Below, in pieces: positions 1 through 5,785 of a stretch of 7,519 nt of DNA. The stretch comes from a bacterium (GTDB lineage Bacteria; Pseudomonadota; Alphaproteobacteria; Caulobacterales; Hyphomonadaceae). Position numbers and translations under genes: made by a program. Below the pieces are notes generated by a model. That model saw nothing but the letters and a program-made list of their open reading frames with translations, was not told the origin of the DNA and did no database searches. The stretch lies in assembly GCA_030824255.1 (NCBI GenBank), contig JAVBYB010000587.1, forward strand, positions 1 to 7,519. Direction: 5' to 3'. Numbering within the stretch: the first letter of the stretch is position 1; every line of letters starts with the position of its first letter.

Positions 1-380
1 TCCCGCTCATGGTGCGCGCCATTCGCCTGTCGTTCGAGGCGACGGAGCCGGGCCTGTTCGAGGCGGCCTCCGTTCTGCGGGCCAGCCCCTGGGATCGTTT
101 CTGGTCGATGACTCTGCCGCTGGCATGGCCGGGCGTTCTCGCGGGGGCGGTCACCGCTTTCGCGGCGGGCCTTGGCGAGTTCGGCGCCGTCATCACGTTC
201 GCGTCCAATGTCGAAGGCGAAACACAGACCCTGCCGCTCGCCATCAATGCGGCGCTCAACACGCCGGGGCGAGATGATGCCGCTTTCCGGCTGGCGCTGA
301 TCTCGCTGGTTGCCGCAATCGTCGGCCTCGTGCTGGCAGAGATGCTGCAGCAATGGGCCCGGCGGAGGCTTGAGGCGTGA
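1..380 (+). CDS. modB: Molybdate ABC transporter permease ModB, C-terminal part (5' partial)
   Basis: Inner-membrane permease of the molybdate importer; it forms the channel that ModC drives and ModA feeds. The reading frame is already open at base 3 and the ATG at base 9 is internal: residues before it (Pro-Leu) continue the conserved PLMVRAIRLSFE segment of ModB. About 125 C-terminal residues are visible. The cytoplasmic EAA loop, which docks on the ATPase, is clear: EAASVLRASPWDRFW followed by LPLAWPGVLAG. Then come a hydrophobic segment, GLGEFGAVITFASN and a TQTLPLAI stretch typical of ModB/CysT-type permeases, and a last membrane helix ending in a basic tail. The stop overlaps the modC GTG start by 4 nt, indicating translational coupling. 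The N-terminal membrane helices lie outside the window. Identification is firm because EAA loop, neighbours and order agree. Confidence 0.93.
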   Translation, partial: PLMVRAIRLSFEATEPGLFEAASVLRASPWDRFWSMTLPLAWPGVLAGAVTAFAAGLGEFGAVITFASNVEGETQTLPLAINAALNTPGRDDAAFRLALISLVAAIVGLVLAEMLQQWARRRLEA

Positions 381-1375
381 CGCTGAAGCTTCGTCAAGCT
401 GTCGTTCGCCGGGGCGGTTTCCGGCTTGCCGCCGATTTCGAGTTGGCGATGGAAGGCGTGACGGTCGTGTTCGGCCCGTCCGGCTCGGGCAAGTCGTCTC
501 TGTTGTCCGCTATCGCCGGCCTGCACAAGCTAGAAACCGGTGCGATAACATTCAACGGCCGCGTGCTGGAAGACGTGCGCAATCGGTTGCGCGTTCCGTC
601 GCATGAACGCGGCATTGGCCTCGTTTTCCAGGATGCGCGGCTGTTTCCGCATCTCAGCGTGAAAGGCAATCTGGACTACGCCGAAAACCGGCGCCCTGCC
701 GCGCGTAACGCGCCCATCGTGATCGAAATCTCCCGGCGCCTGCAGATAGAGAGCCTGCTCAATCGCCGCGTAAGAAACCTGTCCGGCGGCGAAAAGACCC
801 GTGTTGCGCTGGCCCGCGCCATTGTTTCCGCGCCAGAGCTTCTGCTGCTGGATGAGCCTTTCTCCGCACTGGATGGCCTGCGCCGCCGCGAATTCCTCGT
901 GCTCCTGCGCGAACTGTCCCACGAACAGAACCTGCCGATGGTCGTCGTGACCCACCAGATCGACGACGCTGCTGAAATGGCCAGTCAGGTCGTCATGGTG
1001 CGGGATGGCCGCGTCGTGGCGCACGGATCGGCTGCCGATGTGATGGCTCAGCCCGAGTTCACAGCGCTTCTGGACAGGCGTGATCTTGGCGTGCGCCTCC
1101 CGGCGTCGGCCATCTCGGCGCGCAACACCGAGGGCGTCTGGGTGCGCGCTGACAGCGTGCTGATTGCCTCGGAAGAGCCGCGCGGCATCTCGGCTCGTCA
1201 CATCTGGCGCGGTAAGGTGGCGTCGATCGTGCGCGAGACGGCGGGCAGTGTGCTGGTTTCTCTTGCCACGGAAGCGGGTTATATTTTTGCACGTATAACG
1301 CCTGAAGCGCTTTCAGACTTGGGTCTGCAAGAGGGGCAGGCAGCTTGGGCGGTCGTCAAAGCCCACGCCCTCTGA
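377..1375 (+). CDS. modC: Molybdate ABC transporter ATP-binding protein ModC
   Basis: Cytoplasmic ATPase that powers molybdate import. The 332 residues show, in order, Walker A (GPSGSGKS, residues 33-40), Q-loop (Q85) followed by the ModC-typical RLFPHLSVKGNL, the ABC signature LSGGE (135-139), Walker B (LLLLDEP, 155-161), D-loop (SALD, 163-166) and switch His193 (VVTH). A C-terminal TOBE/Mop-like domain (about 272-330) fits ModC, where it binds oxyanion and regulates transport. The GTG start is chosen because it gives the usual MTLKL-type N-terminus and overlaps the modB stop (GTGA). Length is close to the family's roughly 350 residues. One oddity: the signature continues EKTR where EKQR or ERQR is usual, so Thr replaces the common Gln. 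The stop codon overlaps the ribosome binding site of modA. Confidence 0.95.
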   Translation: MTLKLRQAVVRRGGFRLAADFELAMEGVTVVFGPSGSGKSSLLSAIAGLHKLETGAITFNGRVLEDVRNRLRVPSHERGIGLVFQDARLFPHLSVKGNLDYAENRRPAARNAPIVIEISRRLQIESLLNRRVRNLSGGEKTRVALARAIVSAPELLLLDEPFSALDGLRRREFLVLLRELSHEQNLPMVVVTHQIDDAAEMASQVVMVRDGRVVAHGSAADVMAQPEFTALLDRRDLGVRLPASAISARNTEGVWVRADSVLIASEEPRGISARHIWRGKVASIVRETAGSVLVSLATEAGYIFARITPEALSDLGLQEGQAAWAVVKAHAL

Positions 1376-1378
1376 GGG
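1374..1378 (+). promoter_or_regulatory. Ribosome binding site deciding the modA start
   Basis: GAGGG lies 8 nt before the ATG at 1387 and overlaps the modC stop codon. It supports 1387 over the in-frame upstream GTG at 1345, which lies inside modC and would put 14 extra residues before a clear lipoprotein signal. Confidence 0.7.
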
Positions 1379-1386
1379 ATCGGCAC

Positions 1387-2190
1387 ATGAAGATCGTCTT
1401 GCGTACGCTGGCCACGGTCTGCGCCGCTATCGCACTCTCCGCCTGCACGCCTGCGCCCGCTGAAGTGCCTTCCGAAGCCTCCTCCGAAGAAAGGGGCCCC
1501 GTCGTTTTCGCCGCCGCCAGTCTCACCGACGTTCTTGGCGAGATTGGCGATCTCTATGAAGCCGCCGGCAACCCCGCGCCGCGCTTCAGCTTCGCCGCCA
1601 GTTCCGCTTTGGCCAGGCAGGTGGAACAGGGCGCTGAAGCGGATGTCTTCTTCTCGGCGGATGAAGACTGGATGGACTATCTCACGGACAGGAACCTGAT
1701 TGACCCCACGACGCGCAGGGCTGTTCTCACCAATACGCTCGTGCTGGCTGCTCCCGCCAAGGCGCCATTCCAGCTCGACATCGTCCCCGGCATGGACCTC
1801 GCTGGCGCTTTGAAGGGCGGCCGGCTCTCACTTGCCGATCCGAACAGCGTTCCGGCTGGAAAATACGCCCGCGCGGCGCTTGAACAGCTGGGGGTATGGG
1901 CGTCCGTCGAAGCCAGCGTCGTCCGCGCCGAAAATGTCCGCGCCGCCCTCCGCTTCATCGAAACGGGCGATGCCGCTGCCGGCATCGTCTACGGCACAGA
2001 TGCAAAGGCGGCCGCCCGCAACGTGATCGTCGTGGGAACTTTCCCGGAAGGCTCGCACACCTTGATTAGCTATCCAGCAGCGGTGCTTGCAGGAAAAGCC
2101 AGCGGACCGGGCCAGTCATTCCTCGACTTCCTGAATGAAGATGCTGCGCGCAGGGTCTTTGCCCAGGCGGGCTTCGGCGCCGCTCCATAG
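1387..2190 (+). CDS. modA: Molybdate-binding protein ModA, predicted lipoprotein
   Basis: Substrate-binding component that captures molybdate (or tungstate) outside the inner membrane and hands it to ModBC. The 267-residue product begins with a type II signal peptide: basic start, hydrophobic core, lipobox LSAC at residues 17-20, so the mature protein would be lipid-anchored at Cys20, followed by a Pro/Ala/Glu/Ser-rich linker to about residue 37. The ModA fold follows: VVFAAASLTDVL (39-50, Ser45 being the first oxyanion-binding Ser), FAASSALARQ (69-78, second Ser), ADVFFSADEDWMDYL (85-99), then DPNSVPAGKYA and AAGIVYGTDA, which hold the expected Val and Tyr ligands. Many Gram-negative ModA proteins are soluble and periplasmic, so the lipid anchor is a variation. 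It sits last in the operon, 11 nt after modC, instead of first as in the common modABC order. Confidence 0.93.
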   Translation: MKIVLRTLATVCAAIALSACTPAPAEVPSEASSEERGPVVFAAASLTDVLGEIGDLYEAAGNPAPRFSFAASSALARQVEQGAEADVFFSADEDWMDYLTDRNLIDPTTRRAVLTNTLVLAAPAKAPFQLDIVPGMDLAGALKGGRLSLADPNSVPAGKYARAALEQLGVWASVEASVVRAENVRAALRFIETGDAAAGIVYGTDAKAAARNVIVVGTFPEGSHTLISYPAAVLAGKASGPGQSFLDFLNEDAARRVFAQAGFGAAP

Positions 2191-2210
2191 CCGGAAACGC
2201 AGGGGTACCT

Positions 2211-2243
2211 CCCGCCAAAGTGAAGATTTTTTCGCATGGCGGG
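2211..2243. repeat. Inverted repeat between modA and the Cu/haem protein gene
   Basis: CCCGCCA (2211-2217) pairs perfectly with TGGCGGG (2237-2243) around a 19-nt loop that contains a run of six T (2227-2232). No T-run follows the right arm, so this is not a standard intrinsic terminator. It could be an operator or a weak mRNA end for modBCA. Role unknown. Confidence 0.35.
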
Positions 2244-2268
2244 TGTCGATTCCGCTACGGCGCCCCCG

Positions 2269-2284
2269 TTGCCGTGCGCGGCAA
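2269..2284. repeat. Short perfect hairpin in the leader of the Cu/haem gene
   Basis: TTGCCG and CGGCAA form a 6-bp stem with a TGCG loop, 60 nt upstream of the start codon at 2345. It is a possible operator or leader structure. I found no convincing -35/-10 pair around it. Confidence 0.3.
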
Positions 2285-2333
2285 GCTCACACACTATCCG
2301 CGCGAACCTGCGCCGCGACAGAATGGCGCCTAC

Positions 2334-2340
2334 GGGAGGA
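2334..2340 (+). promoter_or_regulatory. Strong ribosome binding site for the Cu/haem protein
   Basis: GGGAGGA lies 4 nt before the ATG at 2345 and is the best Shine-Dalgarno match in the window. It decides the start: the frame is open further upstream (to 2135, inside modA), but only 2345 combines this site with an export signal. Confidence 0.75.
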
Positions 2341-2344
2341 ATCC

Positions 2345-4372
2345 ATGAAGCGTTCTCACAAGCTCGGATTGCTGGGGTTGGGTATTGCCGGGGCCGTGTC
2401 GGTCATCGCGCTGACCGCGACAGCGGCGCCGGGCGCCGTGAAGCTGGTCGGCACCCGCGTCGACAATTTCATGCTGCCTGACCAGACAGGCATGGGCCAT
2501 GAGCTCTTTTACTACAAGCAGGCCCCGGCCGTGGTGATCGTCTCCGCAGCGCTGGGCGACGACACATCCAAGAAGGCTGCGGCCGAGCTTGCGAAGCTTC
2601 GCACGCAGTATGAGGGCAAAGGCGTCCACTTCCTCATGCTGAACTCCTCGCAGGACGACAGCCGCGACGAAATCATGAAGCAGGCTGCTGACCTCGGCGT
2701 GCCTATGCTCGCCGATGAGTTGCAGCTGGTCGGACGCTCGCTGGGCGTGACCAAGACGGGCGAAGCCTTCGTCGTCAATCCGAAGACCTGGACCATCGCC
2801 TATCACGGCCCCGTCGCCGACAAGGCTGCCGGCGTCGCAGGCGCGCTTGATGCGCTGTTGGCCGGCAAGGCCCCCACGGTCACGGAAGCTTCGATCAAGG
2901 GCAAGTCGATTGCCTTCCCGGATCGCGCCAAGGCGCCGGACTGGAAGAAGATCTCCTACGCTAAGGATGTCGCGCCGATCCTCGCCGAGAAATGCGTCGT
3001 CTGCCACACGCAGGGCGGCATGGGCCCGTTCGCGATGGACAAGTACGAGACCGTCAAGACGATGGCTCCGATGATCCGCGAGTCGCTGCGCACCAAGCGC
3101 ATGCCTCCGTTCCACTCGGACGCGCACTGGGGCAATTGGTCGAACGACATGCTGCTCTCGAACGAGCAGATCAAGACCGTGGTCAACTGGGTGGAAGCCG
3201 GCGCGCCGCGCGGCGATGGTGGCGACCCGCTTGCTGAAAAGAAATACGTGCCGCCGGAGTGGCCGCTCGGCCAACCGGACGCGATTGTCGAGATTCCTGC
3301 CTTCGACGTGCCGGAGAGCGGCTACATCGACTATCAAGAGCGTTCGGTCGACGCCAAGCTTACGGAAGGCAAGTGGCTGAAGGCGACGGCCTGGGCTGGC
3401 TCTTCGCCGGCTGTCCACCACGCGCTTGCGGGCTGGATTCCGGAAGTGCGCGAAGACGGCAAGGGCTTCTCGTGGAACACCTCGCTCGGCGGCTACGGTC
3501 CGGGTGGCGAGGCGAACCTCACGCCAGCCGACACCGGCATCTACATCCCGCCGGGCGGCTCCTATGCCTACCAGATGCACTACACGAGCAACGGCAAGAA
3601 GGTCACCGACAAGACGAAAGTCGGATATTACTTCTACAAAGAACCGCCCAAGAACATCCTGCGCCAGACCAGCGTGACGGATTTCTCGCTGGAAATTCCG
3701 GCGGGGGCGTCTCGCCACCACGAGACGGCGTACCTGATCTTCCCGGATGACGCGGAAATCTTCGGGACGCAGCCGCACTGCCACTCGCGCTGCTATTCGA
3801 CCAAGCTGACCATCCGCTATCCGGACGGTCGCGAGGAAGTTCTGCTGAACCAGCCGCGCTATGACTTTGGCTGGCAGCGTGAATACCACTTTGAACCGAT
3901 GCTTGCGGTTCCGAAGGGGTCGATGATGATTGCCGACTACGTGTTCGACAACTCGGAGCAGAACCCCGCGAACCCCGATCCCAAGCACAAGGTCACGTTC
4001 GGCGAGCAGACCTCGGAAGAGATGCTGTTCACGTTCATGCGCTTCCGCTTCAAGAACGAGACGGTCGACAACCGCCGCGACGACCTGATGAAAGAGCTGC
4101 AGACCTCGGTTGTCTTCGGCGCCTTCGACGACGACCGCAATGGCGAGATCACGACTGTCGAGCTTCGCAACGATCCGCGGTTCGGCGCGCTGAAGGGCTA
4201 TATCGGCATGGTGGATGCGAACAAGAACGGCACCCTCAACATCGCCGAATGGACCAACGCGATGAACATCATGCAGAACATGCGCAATCGCCCCGGCGCT
4301 GCGCCTGCCGCTGGCGCGCCCAAGCCTGACGCGGGCGCCGAAGCGATGGTGAACAACGTCACCGGACAGTAG
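2345..4372 (+). CDS. Exported mosaic protein: redoxin-like, cytochrome c, PHM-like copper monooxygenase, EF-hand pair
   Basis: Predicted periplasmic redox protein of 675 residues. A Sec signal peptide covers residues 1-27 (AxA site at 25-27, no lipobox). Residues 35-170 look like a peroxiredoxin/thioredoxin-type fold (VDNFMLPDQTG, then GEAFVVNPKTW) but contain no cysteine, so thiol chemistry is excluded. Residues 203-290 form a c-type haem domain with CVVCH (217-221) and likely axial Met253 in KRMPPF. Residues 310-570 match the two domains of copper type II, ascorbate-dependent monooxygenases (PHM/DBM family): HH at 358-359 and H412 in YQMHY for the CuH site, H478 and H480 plus M560 in GEQTSEEM for the CuM site. 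Two canonical EF-hand loops follow (595-606 and 624-635), then an Ala/Pro-rich tail. Inference: the haem passes electrons to the copper pair, replacing ascorbate. The substrate is unknown. Such proteins may be mislabelled as alkyl hydroperoxide reductase because of the first domain. The domain calls are firm, the activity is not. Confidence 0.85.
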   Translation: MKRSHKLGLLGLGIAGAVSVIALTATAAPGAVKLVGTRVDNFMLPDQTGMGHELFYYKQAPAVVIVSAALGDDTSKKAAAELAKLRTQYEGKGVHFLMLNSSQDDSRDEIMKQAADLGVPMLADELQLVGRSLGVTKTGEAFVVNPKTWTIAYHGPVADKAAGVAGALDALLAGKAPTVTEASIKGKSIAFPDRAKAPDWKKISYAKDVAPILAEKCVVCHTQGGMGPFAMDKYETVKTMAPMIRESLRTKRMPPFHSDAHWGNWSNDMLLSNEQIKTVVNWVEAGAPRGDGGDPLAEKKYVPPEWPLGQPDAIVEIPAFDVPESGYIDYQERSVDAKLTEGKWLKATAWAGSSPAVHHALAGWIPEVREDGKGFSWNTSLGGYGPGGEANLTPADTGIYIPPGGSYAYQMHYTSNGKKVTDKTKVGYYFYKEPPKNILRQTSVTDFSLEIPAGASRHHETAYLIFPDDAEIFGTQPHCHSRCYSTKLTIRYPDGREEVLLNQPRYDFGWQREYHFEPMLAVPKGSMMIADYVFDNSEQNPANPDPKHKVTFGEQTSEEMLFTFMRFRFKNETVDNRRDDLMKELQTSVVFGAFDDDRNGEITTVELRNDPRFGALKGYIGMVDANKNGTLNIAEWTNAMNIMQNMRNRPGAAPAAGAPKPDAGAEAMVNNVTGQ

Positions 4373-4397
4373 TAGCTTCGCTTTTCACGAGAACTGG

Positions 4398-4430
4398 AGC
4401 CCCGCCGGCGCACGCCTGCGGGGCTTTTTC
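4398..4430 (+). terminator. Intrinsic terminator after the Cu/haem protein gene
   Basis: AGCCCCGC (4398-4405) pairs perfectly with GCGGGGCT (4418-4425), with three further pairs possible inside the loop (GGC/GCC), followed by TTTTTC. It lies 25 nt after the stop codon and closes this transcription unit. Confidence 0.9.
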
Positions 4431-4690
4431 GTTGCAAAGCCACATCGGTGTTTTATTTCACCGCGCGGATTGGAAGGTTATTCCAGCGCGATATGTGGTA
4501 CTCGAACGCGTCGGGGCAGGGACACGCGGACGTAAGGCTGAACAAGGACGGGTCTTTCGCCATCCCAGGCGGGGCCTTGAGCGATGCATATGGCAGCCCG
4601 GACTGCGCTTTCCGGTTGCGGCCTTGCACGCCTTGATCCACGCCCTGCGGCCCGCGTCGGTAATGCCCGCGCTCGGTACTGGAGACTGCA
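4431..4690. other. Intergenic stretch with no convincing gene
   Basis: About 260 nt between the terminator and the response regulator. A 62-codon frame from a GTG at 4448 to 4636 (+) exists, but it has no clear ribosome binding site, uses codons such as TTA, AGG and GGA that are rare in the neighbouring genes, and resembles no family I know. I see no RNA gene and no clean promoter; TTGATC at 4633-4638 has no -10 partner at 16-18 bp. The response regulator promoter must presumably lie here. Confidence 0.5.
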
Positions 4691-5074
4691 TTGAGCGCTG
4701 AAATTCCGTCCGCCACTGGCCAATCGCTTGTCGTGCTTGCCGTCGATGACGATGTGCTCGTCCAGATGAACACCGTCGCCATGCTTGAGGATCTCGGCCA
4801 CAGCGTGCTGGAGGCCTCCAATGGCGCCGAGGCTCTGGACGTCTTCCGCGCCAATCCGAATATCCAGCTGCTCATCACAGATCAGGCGATGCCGCACATG
4901 ACCGGCAAGGATCTCGCCATTGCCGTCGCAAAGGAACGGCCCGGCCTGCCGATCATCATCGCGACGGGCTATTCGGAACTTCCGGCCGGCATGACGGTGG
5001 ACGCCGTGCGCCTGTCCAAGCCGTTCGACATGGATGATCTTGCCAAAGCCATCGGCAAGGCCACAGCGGGCTAA
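4691..5074 (+). CDS. Single-domain response regulator (CheY-like receiver)
   Basis: Cytoplasmic phosphoacceptor protein of 127 residues consisting of one receiver domain and no output domain. Visible landmarks: acidic triad residues D19/D20 (VDDD at 18-21), phosphoacceptor D64 in LLITDQAMPHMTG, switch Thr92 (IIATGY) and Lys110 (LSKPF). The DQAMP, GYSELP and SKPFD wording resembles receivers fused to or paired with hybrid histidine kinases in Alphaproteobacteria. The start is a TTG, because GGAGA (4681-4685) stands 5 nt upstream, an in-frame stop occurs at 4661-4663, and the first internal ATG (residue 26) would remove the first beta strand and the acidic pocket. No kinase is adjacent, so it is an orphan; partner and output are unknown. 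Its 3' end faces the small minus-strand gene at a distance of 6 nt. Confidence 0.9.
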   Translation: MSAEIPSATGQSLVVLAVDDDVLVQMNTVAMLEDLGHSVLEASNGAEALDVFRANPNIQLLITDQAMPHMTGKDLAIAVAKERPGLPIIIATGYSELPAGMTVDAVRLSKPFDMDDLAKAIGKATAG

Positions 5075-5080
5075 GCCGCC

Positions 5081-5374
5081 TCAGTAGTCCGGGAAATACT
5101 CGGTGCCGAGATAGGCGATGTCGAAGTGGCGCAGGTTGTAGTCGATGAACCGCGCCGCGTGCTTTTCCGCTTCTTCGCTGGTCGGAAAGCGCCGTGATCC
5201 CAGCCAGGTGCCGTCGCCCAGTGGCAGTGCCCCCTGCTCACGCGCCAGATGCGCGTGGCGGTTCGGAACGGCCCAGCGATTGCGCCAGTGCCCGAGATCG
5301 TTGTCAGTGGTTTCAGTGACCGGCGCGGGGCGCTCGATCGTCGTCGCACCGGGAACCTGAGCGTCTTGCGTCAC
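5081..5374 (-). CDS. Small hypothetical protein, aromatic-rich, 97 residues
   Basis: Not recognised. The GTG start at 5374 is preceded by GGGGGA (plus-strand 5381-5386) at 6 nt spacing. Upstream in-frame codons run into the tRNA-Asn gene, so the longer frame beginning at 5431 is unlikely. The first 26 residues are Thr/Pro/Ala-rich and probably disordered. Residues 27-97 look folded and are rich in Trp, His, Tyr and Arg: GHWRNRWAVPNRHAH (28-42), GDGTWLGSRRFPTSEEAEKHA (split 53-59 and 60-73) and a C-terminal YLGTEYFPDY. No signal peptide, membrane helix, Cys or known metal motif is seen. It starts about 25 nt downstream of the mature tRNA-Asn 3' end on the same strand, so it may be co-transcribed with that tRNA. 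It converges with the response regulator. The good ribosome binding site and protein-like composition make it likely to be real. Confidence 0.65.
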   Translation of the reverse strand: MTQDAQVPGATTIERPAPVTETTDNDLGHWRNRWAVPNRHAHLAREQGALPLGDGTWLGSRRFPTSEEAEKHAARFIDYNLRHFDIAYLGTEYFPDY

Positions 5375-5398
5375 AGCCGGTCCCCCGGGGGGAAAGAA

Positions 5399-5474
5399 TG
5401 GCTCCCTGAGCTGGACTCGAACCAGCGACAATTCGATTAACAGTCGAATGCTCTACCAACTGAGCTATCAGGGA
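5399..5474 (-). tRNA. tRNA-Asn (anticodon GTT)
   Basis: A complete 76-nt cloverleaf on the minus strand: acceptor TCCCTGA/TCAGGGA, D-stem GCTC/GAGC with the AGTTGGTA loop, anticodon stem TTCGA/TCGAA around CTGTTAA (anticodon GTT), and T-stem GCTGG/CCAGC around TTCGAGT. The discriminator is G73, as expected for tRNA-Asn, and the CCA end is encoded (plus-strand TGG at 5399-5401). A promoter lies just upstream. Confidence 0.97.
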
Positions 5475-5491
5475 GCACGGTTGGAGGCGGG

Positions 5492-5520
5492 GGTATAGCT
5501 CCCGAGTTTTACCGGTTCAA
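5492..5520 (-). promoter_or_regulatory. Sigma-70-type promoter of tRNA-Asn
   Basis: Read on the minus strand, TTGAAC (plus-strand 5515-5520) and TATACC (5492-5497) are separated by exactly 17 nt. The start of transcription would fall near 5485, about 11 nt before the mature tRNA 5' end, which suits a tRNA leader. Confidence 0.65.
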
Positions 5521-5617
5521 TAGCGTCGTGCGGTTTCATCGCGCAAAAGCGACGCGCCCGGCCTCAGATCTGTGAAAAATTTGGGAAATCCCGAAAAACC
5601 CGAACCCAAAGAGAAGG

Positions 5618-5638
5618 GCGGGAGCCAGAGGCTCCCGC
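5618..5638 (-). terminator. Strong hairpin, possible terminator on the minus strand
   Basis: GCGGGAGCC and GGCTCCCGC form a perfect 9-bp stem with a 3-nt loop. On the minus strand it is followed by the pyrimidine-rich CCTTCTCTTT, an interrupted T-tract; on the plus strand A residues follow. It could end a tRNA-Cys read-through transcript or an unannotated short RNA starting near 5700. Confidence 0.5.
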
Positions 5639-5662
5639 AAAGGCGTTTGGGTGATGGTGGGG

Positions 5663-5680
5663 TGTCTTCAAGGGAAGACA
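5663..5680. repeat. Perfect 7-bp hairpin between the two tRNA genes
   Basis: TGTCTTC (5663-5669) and GAAGACA (5674-5680) pair perfectly around a 4-nt loop. It lies 24 nt from the stronger hairpin at 5618-5638, so an RNA from this stretch would have two stem-loops. Function unknown. Confidence 0.45.
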
Positions 5681-5702
5681 GGTCGACATTCGCCCGACTC
5701 GG

Positions 5703-5717
5703 TTAACGAGGGGTTAA
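5703..5717. promoter_or_regulatory. CtrA-type binding box (TTAA-N7-TTAA)
   Basis: TTAA (5703-5706), a 7-nt spacer and TTAA (5714-5717) match the core consensus of CtrA, the cell-cycle regulator of many Alphaproteobacteria, including the C after the first half-site. A GANTC site (GACTC, 5696-5700), the target of the CcrM methyltransferase, lies 2 nt away. No protein-coding gene starts next to it; the nearest features are the two tRNA genes and the two hairpins. The match is by motif only. Confidence 0.45.
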
Positions 5718-5785
5718 AATCTTCATCAATCGCGGAAACTCTTGATTTACCCTGGTAAGCAGCCGTGCCGGCTACGTTAGGGATT

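Noticed and set aside
530..1201. 223-codon open frame on the minus strand within modC
   Set aside because: modC on the plus strand has all ABC motifs in this interval; the antisense product shows no family features.
2135..2344. Upstream extension of the Cu/haem protein into modA
   Set aside because: The extension is Arg-rich and overlaps the end of modA, and it would bury the clear signal peptide and the strong ribosome binding site before 2345.
2330..3988. 552-codon open frame on the minus strand
   Set aside because: It lies antisense to the Cu/haem protein. Its translation is Arg/Val/Leu-rich with no domain, and it is open only because of GC-rich codon bias on the opposite strand.
4448..4636. 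62-codon GTG frame in the gap before the response regulator
   Set aside because: No ribosome binding site, codon use unlike the neighbours, and no recognisable protein features.
5375..5431. Longer start for the small minus-strand gene at 5431
   Set aside because: The added codons lie largely inside the tRNA-Asn gene. The GTG at 5374 has its own well-spaced ribosome binding site.
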